From Limnoglobus sp043757025 (GTDB lineage Bacteria > Planctomycetota > Planctomycetia > Gemmatales > Gemmataceae): DNA of 14,284 nucleotides. Of this stretch, positions 1 through 7,014 are shown piece after piece. The first letter of the stretch is position 1; every line of letters starts with the position of its first letter. Location of the stretch: NCBI GenBank assembly GCA_043757025.1, contig JAYVQG010000390.1:1-14284 (forward strand), given 5' to 3'. A model generated the notes under the pieces. That model was not told the DNA's origin. It made no database searches and saw nothing but the letters and a program-made list of their open reading frames with translations. Both the position numbers and the translations under genes were made by a program.

Positions 1-281
1 CTTACGTCCGATTTCGCCCAATTCCAATCACGCCGGAACCAAATTTTTAGTGGTCTTATTTGGCAAAACTGCAACCGGGTTTTGAACCGTGCCGAAAAAG
101 CTCAACCCACTGGAGGAAATTCCGATGGAAGGGCTGCATCGCCGAAAAGGAATCCGGAATAAGCAATTATGGCACGTTAAAAACGTGCCCCACGTCGGAA
201 CTTCCAACTGCTATGTCGCAATAAATAATGACGGACGAGTGCGAATTTTGCTCGATATTCTCGCGCGATCGGCGGCCTCCA
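1..281. other. Left-edge stretch without a convincing gene
   Basis: I see no gene I can support here. One forward frame is open from the edge to a TAG at 48-50 and could be the last codons of a gene lying to the left, but it is too short to judge. A good Shine-Dalgarno-like GGAGG at 112-116 precedes an ATG at 125. The frame from that ATG runs antisense into the minus-strand gene and turns arginine-rich, so I do not call it. The one clear structure is the hairpin at 171-189, listed separately. Confidence 0.5.
171..189 (-). terminator. Hairpin, possible terminator of the minus-strand gene
   Basis: A perfect 8-bp inverted repeat (ggcacgtt / aacgtgcc) has a 3-nt loop and lies about 93 bases downstream of the stop codon of the minus-strand gene. 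Read on the minus strand it is followed by ATAATTGCTTATT, which is T-rich but not a clean U-tract. A terminator role is an inference from position and shape; a protein-binding palindrome is the alternative. Confidence 0.35.
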
Positions 282-704
282 TTAGGCTTCGACGGTCGCG
301 GTTTCCGCCTTTGCTGCGGCGACGAGTTCTTTCTTCGGACCGTTGCCGGGCAATTCGGTCGCGACCTCGACTTTGCGGTAGCCGAGCGAACGCAGCACTT
401 CGAGAACTTCGCTCCAGGTTGGGAACGGACGGCGGTTTTCGCGCTTGTACCGGTCCATGGCGCGCATGAAGATGTTTTCTTCGTCGTTGTAATCGCGTTC
501 GCAGGTGGTCGGGTCGATCAGTCGGCGTCGCTCGGAGGTTCGCCGTTTCTCGGCCGCGTTGTTGGCGCGACGACGGTCGGTGGCGACCGGAATCGTTCGC
601 TTGCGGCGATCTTGCGCAAAATCGTCGGCCAGTTCCGTGGAACTATCCGATGCGGAATCCAGTGCAGATTGGGCATTAGCACTCATGTTGGTCATGGTCT
701 TCAT
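282..704 (-). CDS. Small conserved planctomycete protein of unknown function
   Basis: This 140-residue protein has no signal peptide or membrane segment. The N-terminal third is polar and Ser/Ala-rich, residues 33-61 are strongly basic (several RR and RRR runs), and the compact core at about 62-113 carries IDPTTCERDY and FPTWSEVLEVLRSLGY. I recognise this core from short hypothetical proteins of planctomycetes, but I know of no assigned function. The basic stretch next to a small helical core would suit nucleic-acid or ribosome contact, which is only inference. I chose the ATG at 704 because a GAAGGG lies 9 nt upstream. The ATG three codons earlier (713) touches that motif directly, and one three codons later is also possible. 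It is the only minus-strand gene in the window and appears to be a single-gene unit. Confidence 0.75.
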   Translation of the reverse strand: MKTMTNMSANAQSALDSASDSSTELADDFAQDRRKRTIPVATDRRRANNAAEKRRTSERRRLIDPTTCERDYNDEENIFMRAMDRYKRENRRPFPTWSEVLEVLRSLGYRKVEVATELPGNGPKKELVAAAKAETATVEA

Positions 705-1359
705 CGCGAGCATCCCTTCAGCCAGTGGGGGTGGGCTGGGAAATGCCAGGCAGGTCTCGCCGAGTCGTTCGGCGATTCCATTTGCGATTCGCTTCGGGGA
801 TGGACAGTAACTTTAACCTAACTTGGTGAAACCGAGTGTCAATGATAATTTACGCCTGTTCCCGTTAGTCATCGCCAGAACTTTACACCCACCACAATTT
901 TACGATACAGCTTGACATTTCGCCTTATCAAGCGAAAGAAATCGGAATTGCGAACTCCTGCGGCGCGGGAAATCGTAAGATCGGTCCAGCTCTCCCGAGT
1001 CGTAAAACCGGCACGGACAGTCCCGGCAATTGCGTGGGGATGCCGGGCGCGATTCTGGAGGCGTAAATGTGAGGCAAATGGCTAATACGCCGCTCGTCTC
1101 TCGAAATTTCAAAAATTCCGAGAATTATCTCCCGCATTGGTCTTGCCGAATCGTTTGGCAAGGTCTATCAAATGATCAAGTAGAATTTGTGAACAAACTT
1201 GGGTCGCCCACTCTCCTTGTCTGCGGCCCTACTTTCTCGGCTTCGTTCGCGATTCTACCAACTCTCTCTCGTTGGCATTCTCAACTAATCATGGCATCAT
1301 TGCGGTCGTTCCAATAGGACTTTATGTCCGTTCTCTTATTCTATTGTGGGGATTCCCAG
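705..1359. other. Long intergenic region between divergent genes
   Basis: These 655 bases separate the minus-strand gene from the DUF1559 gene and should hold both promoters. The part from about 820 to 1320 is more A+T-rich than the genes. It contains a 10-of-11-bp hairpin at 1099-1123 with loop caa, and a short palindrome tttcgc / gcgaaa at 918-937. It also holds a well-spaced GGAGG in front of ATG-TGA (1067-1072), a start followed at once by a stop. Open frames here have no recognisable protein character. I see no RNA gene or mobile element. Confidence 0.5.
815..842 (-). promoter_or_regulatory. Candidate promoter of the minus-strand gene
   Basis: On the minus strand a perfect TTGACA (837-842 on +) is followed after 16 bases by TAGGTT (815-820 on +), a weak match to TATAAT. 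It would give a leader of about 100 bases before the ATG at 704. The -35 box is good and the -10 box poor, so this is a tentative call. Confidence 0.3.
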
Positions 1360-2475
1360 ATGTTTTCTCGCATCGCGCTTCGTACGCATCGGCTTCGCCG
1401 ATCGGGATTTACGCTCATCGAGCTTTTGGTGGTGATCGCGATCATCGCCATCTTGATCGGCCTGCTGTTGCCGGCCGTGCAAAAGGTACGCGAGGCCGCT
1501 GCCCGCAGTACGTGCCAAAACAACATGAAACAGTTGGGCTTGGCAGCCCACAACTACCACAGCGCGCGGATGACGTTCCCGGCTGGAATGATCGGGCCAG
1601 TGAATCCGCTCTTGACCGTCTCAGGAGACGCAGCGACCGGTCACGGTTCGCTGTTGGGGAACATCGTCGTTCTGCTTCCATACATGGAGCAAGATAACGT
1701 CTACCGGCTCATCGATCCGGCACTCACTACGACCGTGGGTCGTATGGACGATGCCGCGAACCGAAGCCCTGCTATGCCTTACTGGTTCGACAATCCGTAC
1801 CCTCCTACCGCCATCTACCAAGCGGGGAAACTCGCACAAATCAAGACGTTCCGCTGCCCATCGGACCCAAAGCAAGAACCCGATAATCGAGCAAACGGTA
1901 CGAATGCCGCCAATCCCGGTGGCTTTCTCATCGGTGGTCTGCTCGTGCGAAACCTCGCACCATCGACGGTCGTTGCCTCCGGGTTTTATTACGAAGACTA
2001 CGCTGGCGTCGAATCGTTGATGCCGTTGGGCATCTCGAACTACATCGGTTGTGCGGGCTTGGGACGCGGCAACCACCCAACGTGGTCGAAATATGAAGGC
2101 ATTTACGTCAACCGGAACCCCAAGGATGCCGTTAGCATCACCGACGGCACCAGCAATACGATCTTGTACTCCGAGGTCAGCGGTCGCTCGCACGCCGCTT
2201 ACCCCGGTCGAGATAATGCATTTACGCATAGCATCGTCGGTGCAGGCAGCATCTCGACGGGTTATGGAACGGCAAACGGTAAAGATGCTTTCGTTTACCA
2301 AATGAGTAGCTATCACACCGGCGTCGTTCAAGTCACGATGGCCGACGGTTCGGTCAAAGGGATTCGCGGCAATATCCCACGTTCGACGACCGATTCGAGC
2401 TGGCTCGTGCTTCAGGCGCTCGGCGGTGCTCGCGATGGCGATGTCTCGGACACCTCCAACGCATTACTGAACTAA
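1360..2475 (+). CDS. DUF1559 protein with prepilin-type N-terminus
   Basis: This is a 371-residue protein of the DUF1559 (SBP_bac_10) family, which is greatly expanded in planctomycetes. Residues 1-16 are short and basic, ending in RRSG. They are followed by FTLIELLVVIAIIAILIG with Glu at +5 after the expected prepilin-peptidase cut (G16/F17), so it should be processed like a type IV pilin or type II secretion pseudopilin and anchored by the helix at 17-39. The helix runs into the family hallmark LLPAVQKVREAAAR...C.NN.KQLGLA.HNYH. Further hallmarks are DGTSNTIL near 260 and the C-terminal H-x9-ADGSV-type motif near 318-333. The ATG at 1360 has GGGGA 7 nt upstream; the in-frame ATG at 1324 would add 12 residues lacking pilin-leader character. 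A strong hairpin terminator follows. The family's biochemical role is not established. Confidence 0.92.
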   Translation: MFSRIALRTHRLRRSGFTLIELLVVIAIIAILIGLLLPAVQKVREAAARSTCQNNMKQLGLAAHNYHSARMTFPAGMIGPVNPLLTVSGDAATGHGSLLGNIVVLLPYMEQDNVYRLIDPALTTTVGRMDDAANRSPAMPYWFDNPYPPTAIYQAGKLAQIKTFRCPSDPKQEPDNRANGTNAANPGGFLIGGLLVRNLAPSTVVASGFYYEDYAGVESLMPLGISNYIGCAGLGRGNHPTWSKYEGIYVNRNPKDAVSITDGTSNTILYSEVSGRSHAAYPGRDNAFTHSIVGAGSISTGYGTANGKDAFVYQMSSYHTGVVQVTMADGSVKGIRGNIPRSTTDSSWLVLQALGGARDGDVSDTSNALLN

Positions 2476-2490
2476 CTCGGGCTGAAATTT

Positions 2491-2530
2491 CGCGATTGCC
2501 GAGTCTCAAAGACTCGGCAATCGCGTTTCC
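2491..2530 (+). terminator. Strong hairpin terminator after the DUF1559 gene
   Basis: A perfect 15-bp inverted repeat (cgcgattgccgagtc, 2491-2505, with its complement at 2511-2525) has a 5-nt loop and is followed by tttcc. It begins 15 bases after the DUF1559 stop and ends about 30 bases before the next start codon. Shape and position fit an intrinsic terminator; the T-run is short. Confidence 0.75.
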
Positions 2531-2556
2531 GTTCATTACTCTTGGGGTTCCCTACC

Positions 2557-2739
2557 GTGAAACGAACTGCATTGTTCATCGGGCTGCTGTTTGCCGGCGG
2601 ACTATTCCTCTCCGGCTGTAAGGATTCGACCCCGCCGCGACCGGCCGAGGCACCAATCAAGGCCACCGAAGGCGTATCGAATTCGAAAAATAAAAAAGCA
2701 TCGATTGAGGCGTCCTTTGAAGACCCACCGAAGAAGTAG
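2557..2739 (+). CDS. Very small lipoprotein
   Basis: A 60-residue protein begins MKRTALFIGLLFAGG and continues to the lipobox LSGC, so signal peptidase II should cut before Cys21 and leave a lipid-anchored tail of only 40 residues. The tail is rich in Pro, Lys, Ser and Glu, has no domain I recognise and is probably disordered. I chose the GTG at 2557, with a G-rich GGGG about 9 nt upstream, because it gives a classical signal peptide; a TTG five codons earlier is the alternative. Small lipoproteins of this kind commonly follow DUF1559 genes in planctomycetes, and this one has its own terminator. A function with the pseudopilin-like neighbour is an inference from context. Confidence 0.7.
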   Translation: MKRTALFIGLLFAGGLFLSGCKDSTPPRPAEAPIKATEGVSNSKNKKASIEASFEDPPKK

Positions 2740-2763
2740 TCTGTCTCCAATCGAGTGAATTCC

Positions 2764-2800
2764 AAACCGCAGGCACGAGAGTGTTTGCGGTTTTTTATTT
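2764..2800 (+). terminator. Intrinsic terminator after the lipoprotein gene
   Basis: The arms aaaccgca (2764-2771) and tgcggttt (2786-2793) form an 8-bp stem, and the T-rich run (tttattt) continues to 2800. The inner part can pair further (gcac with gtgt). It lies 25 bases after the stop codon and is the most classical rho-independent terminator in the window. Confidence 0.85.
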
Positions 2801-2873
2801 GCAACGACTGATCCGAAGTCGATTCGCCTGCCGATAATCGGTTCGCCGAACGGACCGAAACGGAGAGGGCGGA

Positions 2874-3509
2874 ATGACTCGCATCGAATTGGCGAATCTG
2901 ATCCGGATTTTCGACTTCTACCTCGCGCTGATGTTCCTGCTCGGACTGGTACGGCGTTGGACGGTCTATCGCGATACGTTCCTGCTCGTGGTTTCGCGCG
3001 GGCGTTGGCCGAAGCTCTTGGAGCGGATGCACGAGCACAAGGGGCTTTTGCTAAATATCAGTACGATGCGACCGGCGGCGCTCGCGCTCGGGTTGATGCT
3101 GACGCAAATCGTCGCTTCGCGAATGATCTGGCCGCAAGCGACGCTCCGCGTGCAGGATATTTTCGAGCCGTGGTGGCAACTCGTACCCTTTTTGTCGTCG
3201 CTCATCCCGATGGTGGCGGTCGATATGTACTTCCTCATTCGCGTCGGGTCGATCGACCGCAACGAAACCGAAAAGTACCTCGATAAAGCCGAGAAATGGG
3301 CAGGTACTTGGAAAGCGAAGATGGTCCGCCTCGCGACGTTGGGTAAATACGATCCGAACCATCTGGTGAACGAAGGCGTGAAACAGGGCCTCGAAAAACT
3401 GGGCCGTACGATGAACGCCTCGATGTGGTGGGTGTCCGCCCAAGTGGCGTTACGAATGCTCTTCGGCCTGACCGTCTGGATTTTGTGGGCCTTTCGCGAC
3501 CACATGTAG
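2874..3509 (+). CDS. Four-helix membrane protein of unknown function
   Basis: This 211-residue protein has likely membrane helices at about 12-27, 67-84, 101-123 and 183-206. A basic stretch lies at 27-57, and a charged segment at 125-180 is probably cytoplasmic. I do not recognise a named domain. The start ATG is well supported by the purine-rich GGAGAGGGCGGA immediately upstream. The gene begins after the preceding terminator, so it probably has its own promoter. It is separated by 50 bases from the ABC permease gene, with which it may share a transcript. A role beside that permease is possible, but nothing in the sequence shows it. Confidence 0.75.
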   Translation: MTRIELANLIRIFDFYLALMFLLGLVRRWTVYRDTFLLVVSRGRWPKLLERMHEHKGLLLNISTMRPAALALGLMLTQIVASRMIWPQATLRVQDIFEPWWQLVPFLSSLIPMVAVDMYFLIRVGSIDRNETEKYLDKAEKWAGTWKAKMVRLATLGKYDPNHLVNEGVKQGLEKLGRTMNASMWWVSAQVALRMLFGLTVWILWAFRDHM

Positions 3510-3559
3510 CGATAATTTACTGTACACTGAGTGAATTCCGCGTTCGAGAATCGCGTCCC

Positions 3560-4837
3560 ATGAGCGTTGGCTTCACACACGTCGTTCGCATTGGGCTACG
3601 GGCGCTTGCGGCGCACCGGTTGCGCTCGATGCTCACGGCGCTCGGCATCGTGCTGGGCGTGGCGTCGGTCATTATCATGTTGGCCGTCGGCGAGGCGGCG
3701 CGGTATCAGGCGCTCAAACAACTCGAAGACCTCGGCGCGAATACGATTCTGTTGCGGAGCGTGAAGCCACTCGAAGATTCGTCGGAGCTCAAAGGGGCCG
3801 ACAGGTACGCCTTCGGGCTGACCTATCCGGACCTCAGTCGCATTCGCGAAACGATACCTACTGTAACGGCAGCCACGCCGATGCGCGAGTTCCGCAAAAC
3901 GATCCGCTACCGCGAACACAAGCTCGAAGTGCGACTCGTTTCGGTCACGCCCGCGTTCTTCATCCAGAACAACATCACGATCCTTCGCGGCCGAAAGATT
4001 GTCGCTTCGGATGAGGAAAAACTCGACAACGTTGCGGTGCTGGGTTCCTCGGCCGCCGATGCCTTGTTCCCGACCGAAGACGCGGTCGGTCGCTCGGTGG
4101 GTATCGATGGGCTGGGCGAACCGATCACGTTCACCATCGTCGGCGTGACCGAAGATAAGAAGCTCGCGGGTGGCGGTTTGAGCGGTGGCGATGCCGAGTT
4201 CGCACGGGTGATATTCGTTCCGTTTGCGACGGATCGTGCGCGAATCGGACGCGAACTCATTACCTTCAAGAATGGCTTCAACGTCGAACGTCTCGACATC
4301 AGCCAGATCACGGTGACGGTCGATTCGCTGGAGAATGTATCGCGGACGGCGATGGCGATCCAGGCGATGATCGACCAGTTTCACCCGCAGAAAGACGTGC
4401 AGGCATTCGTGCCGCTCGAACTAATCCGCAAGGCAGAGGAAACGCAACGGCTGTTCACGCTCATCCTCGCTGCGATTGCAGGAATCTCGCTCGTCGTCGG
4501 CGGCATCGGCATTATGAACATCATGCTGGCAACCGTGACGGAAAGAACCCGCGAGATCGGCATCCGCCGGGCGCTCGGTGCGAAACAGTGGGACATTGCA
4601 CTCCAGTTTCTCGTGGAAACGCTCGTGCTGTCGTGCGGTGGCGGGCTGGTCGGCGTCGCGCTCGGCATCGGCCTCGCTTACGGTTTGCAATCCGCTTTCG
4701 GCGTACCGACGATGATTCGCACCTGGTCGCCGATACTCGCCTTCAGCGTCTCGGTCCTCGTCGGCTTGCTGTCCGGGTTATACCCCGCCAAACGCGCCGC
4801 CAGGCTCGATCCCATCGAGGCACTGCGACATAGTTAA
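3560..4837 (+). CDS. MacB/FtsX-type ABC transporter permease
   Basis: This 425-residue protein has the MacB layout. An N-terminal helix at about 24-43 sits in a segment starting RIGLRALAAHRLRSMLTALGI and running to VGEAARYQ. A large periplasmic MacB_PCD-like domain (about 45-290) follows, then an FtsX domain with helices near 298-320, 350-376 and 391-411. Typical family signatures are GGIGIMNIMLATVTERTREIGIRRALGA, here near residues 313-340, and the C-terminal YPAKRAARLDPIEALRH. Members move or export lipids, peptides or drugs, or transmit force from an ATPase; the substrate cannot be read here. No ATPase or membrane-fusion partner gene lies next to it. I chose the ATG at 3560 because the family start motif follows directly; the frame is open further upstream but overlaps the previous gene. 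The ribosome site is weak. Confidence 0.9.
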   Translation: MSVGFTHVVRIGLRALAAHRLRSMLTALGIVLGVASVIIMLAVGEAARYQALKQLEDLGANTILLRSVKPLEDSSELKGADRYAFGLTYPDLSRIRETIPTVTAATPMREFRKTIRYREHKLEVRLVSVTPAFFIQNNITILRGRKIVASDEEKLDNVAVLGSSAADALFPTEDAVGRSVGIDGLGEPITFTIVGVTEDKKLAGGGLSGGDAEFARVIFVPFATDRARIGRELITFKNGFNVERLDISQITVTVDSLENVSRTAMAIQAMIDQFHPQKDVQAFVPLELIRKAEETQRLFTLILAAIAGISLVVGGIGIMNIMLATVTERTREIGIRRALGAKQWDIALQFLVETLVLSCGGGLVGVALGIGLAYGLQSAFGVPTMIRTWSPILAFSVSVLVGLLSGLYPAKRAARLDPIEALRHS

Positions 4838-4848
4838 GCGCCTTAACT
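4832..4848 (+). terminator. Short hairpin spanning the permease stop codon
   Basis: The arms agttaag and cttaact form a perfect 7-bp stem with loop cgc, and the left arm contains the TAA stop. There is no T-run after it, so it may be a weak terminator or a 3'-end-stabilising hairpin. Confidence 0.3.
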
Positions 4849-4896
4849 GAGAGAATCGGGCACGACGAACTAAAATGAATCCTATTCGGGTGCGAT

Positions 4897-5415
4897 ATGC
4901 CGACCATCACGATCACGTGTCCCACCTGCACGACGCAACTCGAAATCGATGCGAAATATCGCAACGAAGAAGTCGAGTGTGGGAAATGCCAGCAAGTGTT
5001 CCTCGCCAAGACGAAGCGCGAATCGAGCCGCAGCGAGGATGAGTTCGACGTCGAACCGTTGCCGAAGCGCAAGAACCGCTTCCGTAAAGAGCGAACCGAA
5101 GACGACTACGACGACGATTACGAGGAAGAGCGACCGCGACGCCGTAGCCGCTATCGAAGGCAGAGCGCGCACGATTACATTCCGAAGTCGCGATTGGCAT
5201 ACATTCTTCTCGCGTTGTTTCTCGGTACGCTCGGCGTCCACAACTTCTATGCGGGCCGCACCGGTGCGGGCGTGGCGCAACTAATGATTACGATATTTTC
5301 GTTCCCACTGATGTGCGCAGGCATCGGCTTTGCGACGATCTTCATCCCGCTCGTCTGGTCGCTCGTCGAGATCGTCGCCGTCGATCGCGATGGCGATGGC
5401 TACCCTTTGGCATAA
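4897..5415 (+). CDS. Zinc-ribbon and TM2-domain membrane protein
   Basis: This 172-residue protein opens with a CxxC zinc ribbon (Cys8, Cys11, Cys28, Cys31), close to the MJ0042-type ribbon that planctomycetes often place at protein N-termini. A low-complexity linker (about 40-95) alternates acidic runs (DDYDDDYEEE) with Arg-rich runs. It ends in a TM2 domain with helices at about 99-117 and 124-158, the family-typical GVHNFYAGRTGAG turn, and the closing D-x-D-G-D-G. TM2 proteins sit in membranes and their bacterial role is poorly known. The ribbon and charged linker should be cytoplasmic, suggesting binding of a nucleic acid or a partner protein; that is inference. The ribosome site is weak. 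The gene stands alone, 59 bases after the permease. Confidence 0.88.
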   Translation: MPTITITCPTCTTQLEIDAKYRNEEVECGKCQQVFLAKTKRESSRSEDEFDVEPLPKRKNRFRKERTEDDYDDDYEEERPRRRSRYRRQSAHDYIPKSRLAYILLALFLGTLGVHNFYAGRTGAGVAQLMITIFSFPLMCAGIGFATIFIPLVWSLVEIVAVDRDGDGYPLA

Positions 5416-5563
5416 CGCGGCGGTTTCCGCGGCGCGAACACTCGCATCACGGCCATGTATGCGGCAAACGAAGCTATAGTCAACTCGCCAGGGATTGGTA
5501 AAGTAACTGAGGTGGCAAAATTGATCCGTGCGGTACAACTCCACCCCAATCCGCGAGGCGAGT

Positions 5564-5953
5564 ATGGTATTCGATTGGTTGTTCGGACGCAAAAAACGCT
5601 CGCAGTCGGACCGCACCGAACGGAATGCGGTCATCCGTCGGATCGTGACGGCGGCGGCCAAGACTGGCAACAAGAACCTCGCAAAATCGGACTCCAAAGT
5701 AACGATTCTTGCGACGCTCGAAGCGAACGAACACGACGCTTCGAGTTCGTCGGTCAATCTCGTCGAGAGCGTTGGGAAGATCGACGCGCCGGAAATTCCA
5801 CAAGATCGCATCGCACAGCGTGCCTATGAGGTGTGGGTTCGACGTGGCCGACCGAGTGGCACGGCGGACCGCGACTGGAACGAAGCCGTCGGCGAACTGC
5901 GTGCGGAACTCGCCGGTCCTAAACCCAATCCCCCGTTGTTGAAGTCGCGGTGA
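5564..5953 (+). CDS. DUF2934 protein coupled to cbiQ
   Basis: This 129-residue soluble protein starts MVFDWLFGRKKR and has a variable, polar middle. A DUF2934-like segment at about 82-113 contains RIAQRAYEVWVRRGRPSG...DWNEAVGEL. DUF2934 is a short helical motif of unknown role, found in many bacteria including planctomycetes. The ATG at 5564 has GAGG about 6 nt upstream; an earlier in-frame ATG at 5528 lacks a good site. The stop overlaps the GTG start of cbiQ (GTGA), so the two are translationally coupled. Coupling suggests a role near the ECF transporter, such as a membrane-proximal helper, but no direct evidence shows this. Confidence 0.82.
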   Translation: MVFDWLFGRKKRSQSDRTERNAVIRRIVTAAAKTGNKNLAKSDSKVTILATLEANEHDASSSSVNLVESVGKIDAPEIPQDRIAQRAYEVWVRRGRPSGTADRDWNEAVGELRAELAGPKPNPPLLKSR

Positions 5954-6708
5954 CGATTGCCGTCCGCGAAACTGCCGTCGCCGATTCGCGCTTCGCTCGC
6001 TGGGATGCACGCTGGAAGTTGGCGGCGTTGTTGACGGCATCGGTTGGCGTCGCCACTTTGCGACAACCCGCCCCCGCCTACGTGGCACTCATCTGCTCGC
6101 TCCTGATGTGCGCCATCGCGAAGTTACGCTACCGCCATGTTCGCGACCGTATCTTACTACTCTCGTTCGGCATTCTGCCGTTCATTGCGATCCTCCCATT
6201 TGCGATCGCCGACGATGGCCCGGCGTGGACGATCGGTTTCCTTCGTGCCAGCGAACGCGGCCTGATCCAAGCGGCGGTGCTGGTGGCGCGATGTCTCACC
6301 ATCGGCCTGTTGGCGATGATCCTTTCCCGTACGGCACCGATCCCGCAAACGCTCGCTGCCGCACACGCACTTTACGTTCCCGCTACGCTCGTGCTGATCG
6401 CGCAACTCGCGTTTCGCTACATCGGCGTGCTGTTCGAGGAAGCGCGCCGGTTGCGGATCGCACTCTGGTGCCGTGGATTTCGCGCGAAAACCAATCGCCA
6501 CACGTACCACACGCTCGGCTCGGTGGCGGGAGCATTGCTCGTTCGCGGTGGCGAACGGGCGGAGCGCGTGTCGGCCGCAATGCACTGCCGCGGCTTCGAC
6601 GGCACCCTGCGCGCACTGCAACAATTTCGCACCGCGCCGCACGATGCAATTGGGTTTATGCTGGTGCTATTCGGCACGATCGCGTTGGTGTTGTGGGACC
6701 GTTTGTAA
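5950..6708 (+). CDS. cbiQ: ECF transporter transmembrane subunit CbiQ/EcfT
   Basis: This 252-residue polytopic protein fits the CbiQ/EcfT family, the membrane scaffold that couples ATPase subunits to a substrate-binding component in cobalt, nickel or vitamin uptake. Hydrophobic helices lie at about 24-37, 42-58, 68-86, 106-126, 140-160 and 233-250. The two cytoplasmic coupling motifs are visible as EEARRLR..LWCRGF (163-177) and AERVSAAMHCRGFDG (204-218). The common Ala-Arg-Gly is Cys-Arg-Gly in both. The GTG start overlaps the DUF2934 stop by four bases. The ATPase gene cbiO follows on the same strand, separated by a block of palindromic repeats. No CbiM/CbiN or other substrate component lies in the window, so the metal or vitamin is unknown; cobalt is only the usual naming. 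Confidence 0.88.
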   Translation: MTIAVRETAVADSRFARWDARWKLAALLTASVGVATLRQPAPAYVALICSLLMCAIAKLRYRHVRDRILLLSFGILPFIAILPFAIADDGPAWTIGFLRASERGLIQAAVLVARCLTIGLLAMILSRTAPIPQTLAAAHALYVPATLVLIAQLAFRYIGVLFEEARRLRIALWCRGFRAKTNRHTYHTLGSVAGALLVRGGERAERVSAAMHCRGFDGTLRALQQFRTAPHDAIGFMLVLFGTIALVLWDRL

Positions 6709-6724
6709 ACGAAAGTACCCCTGG

Positions 6725-6922
6725 GTCGGGCTTTCTTATGTAGCTGGCCTCTGTGAGGCCGGTGGAGAGGCAGCGTCTCCTCAATTGTCAGTCTTCCGGG
6801 GTCACAGACCCCAGCTACAAGAAGTCGGGCTTTCTTATGTGGCTGGCCTCTGTGAGGCCGGTGGAGAGGCAGCGTCTCCTCAATTGTCAGGCTTCCGGGG
6901 TCACAGACCCCAGCTACAAGAA
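6725..6922 (+). repeat. 99-bp tandem duplication of a BIME-like unit
   Basis: Unit 6725-6823 and unit 6824-6922 match at 97 of 99 positions. The differences are A to G at 6742/6841, which turns the conserved GTAG into GTGG, and T to G at 6792/6891. Each unit holds variant a, the central ggaga stem, and inverted variant b, closed by TTCTT and AAGAA at its ends. Confidence 0.9.
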
Positions 6923-7014
6923 GAGAAAGTCAGGCTTCCGGGGTCACAGACCCCAGCTACAAGAAGAGAAAGTCAGGCTTCCGGGGTCACAGACCCCAGC
7001 TACAAGAAGAGAAA
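6886..7014 (+). repeat. 43-bp perfect tandem triplication
   Basis: Three identical 43-bp copies lie at 6886-6928, 6929-6971 and 6972-7014. Each contains one variant b palindrome (ggggtc aca gacccc) followed by AGCTAC and AAGAAGAGAAA. The first copy overlaps the end of the second 99-bp unit. The perfect identity implies recent local amplification. Confidence 0.93.

Noticed and set aside
125..469. Open frame on + with a good GGAGG in front of ATG at 125
   Set aside because: It runs antisense through the minus-strand conserved gene and turns into Arg-rich shadow sequence; no domain character.
912..940. TTGACA followed by a candidate -10 on the + strand
   Set aside because: At 16-18 base spacing only AAAGAA-like sequence is found, a poor -10 box.
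1067..1072. ATG-TGA start-stop preceded by GGAGG
   Set aside because: It could be a minimal regulatory ORF, but a single occurrence next to no known target is easily chance.
1155..1186. TTGGCA and TAGAAT as a promoter for the DUF1559 gene
   Set aside because: The spacing is 20 bases, too long for a normal sigma-70 promoter; a sigma-54 reading also fails because the GC doublet is absent at the right distance.
1030..1317. Open frame on + in the long intergenic region, including an ATG at 1078 with a fair ribosome site
   Set aside because: Composition is unlike a protein of this genome, there are no recognisable motifs, and it overlaps the expected leader of the DUF1559 gene.
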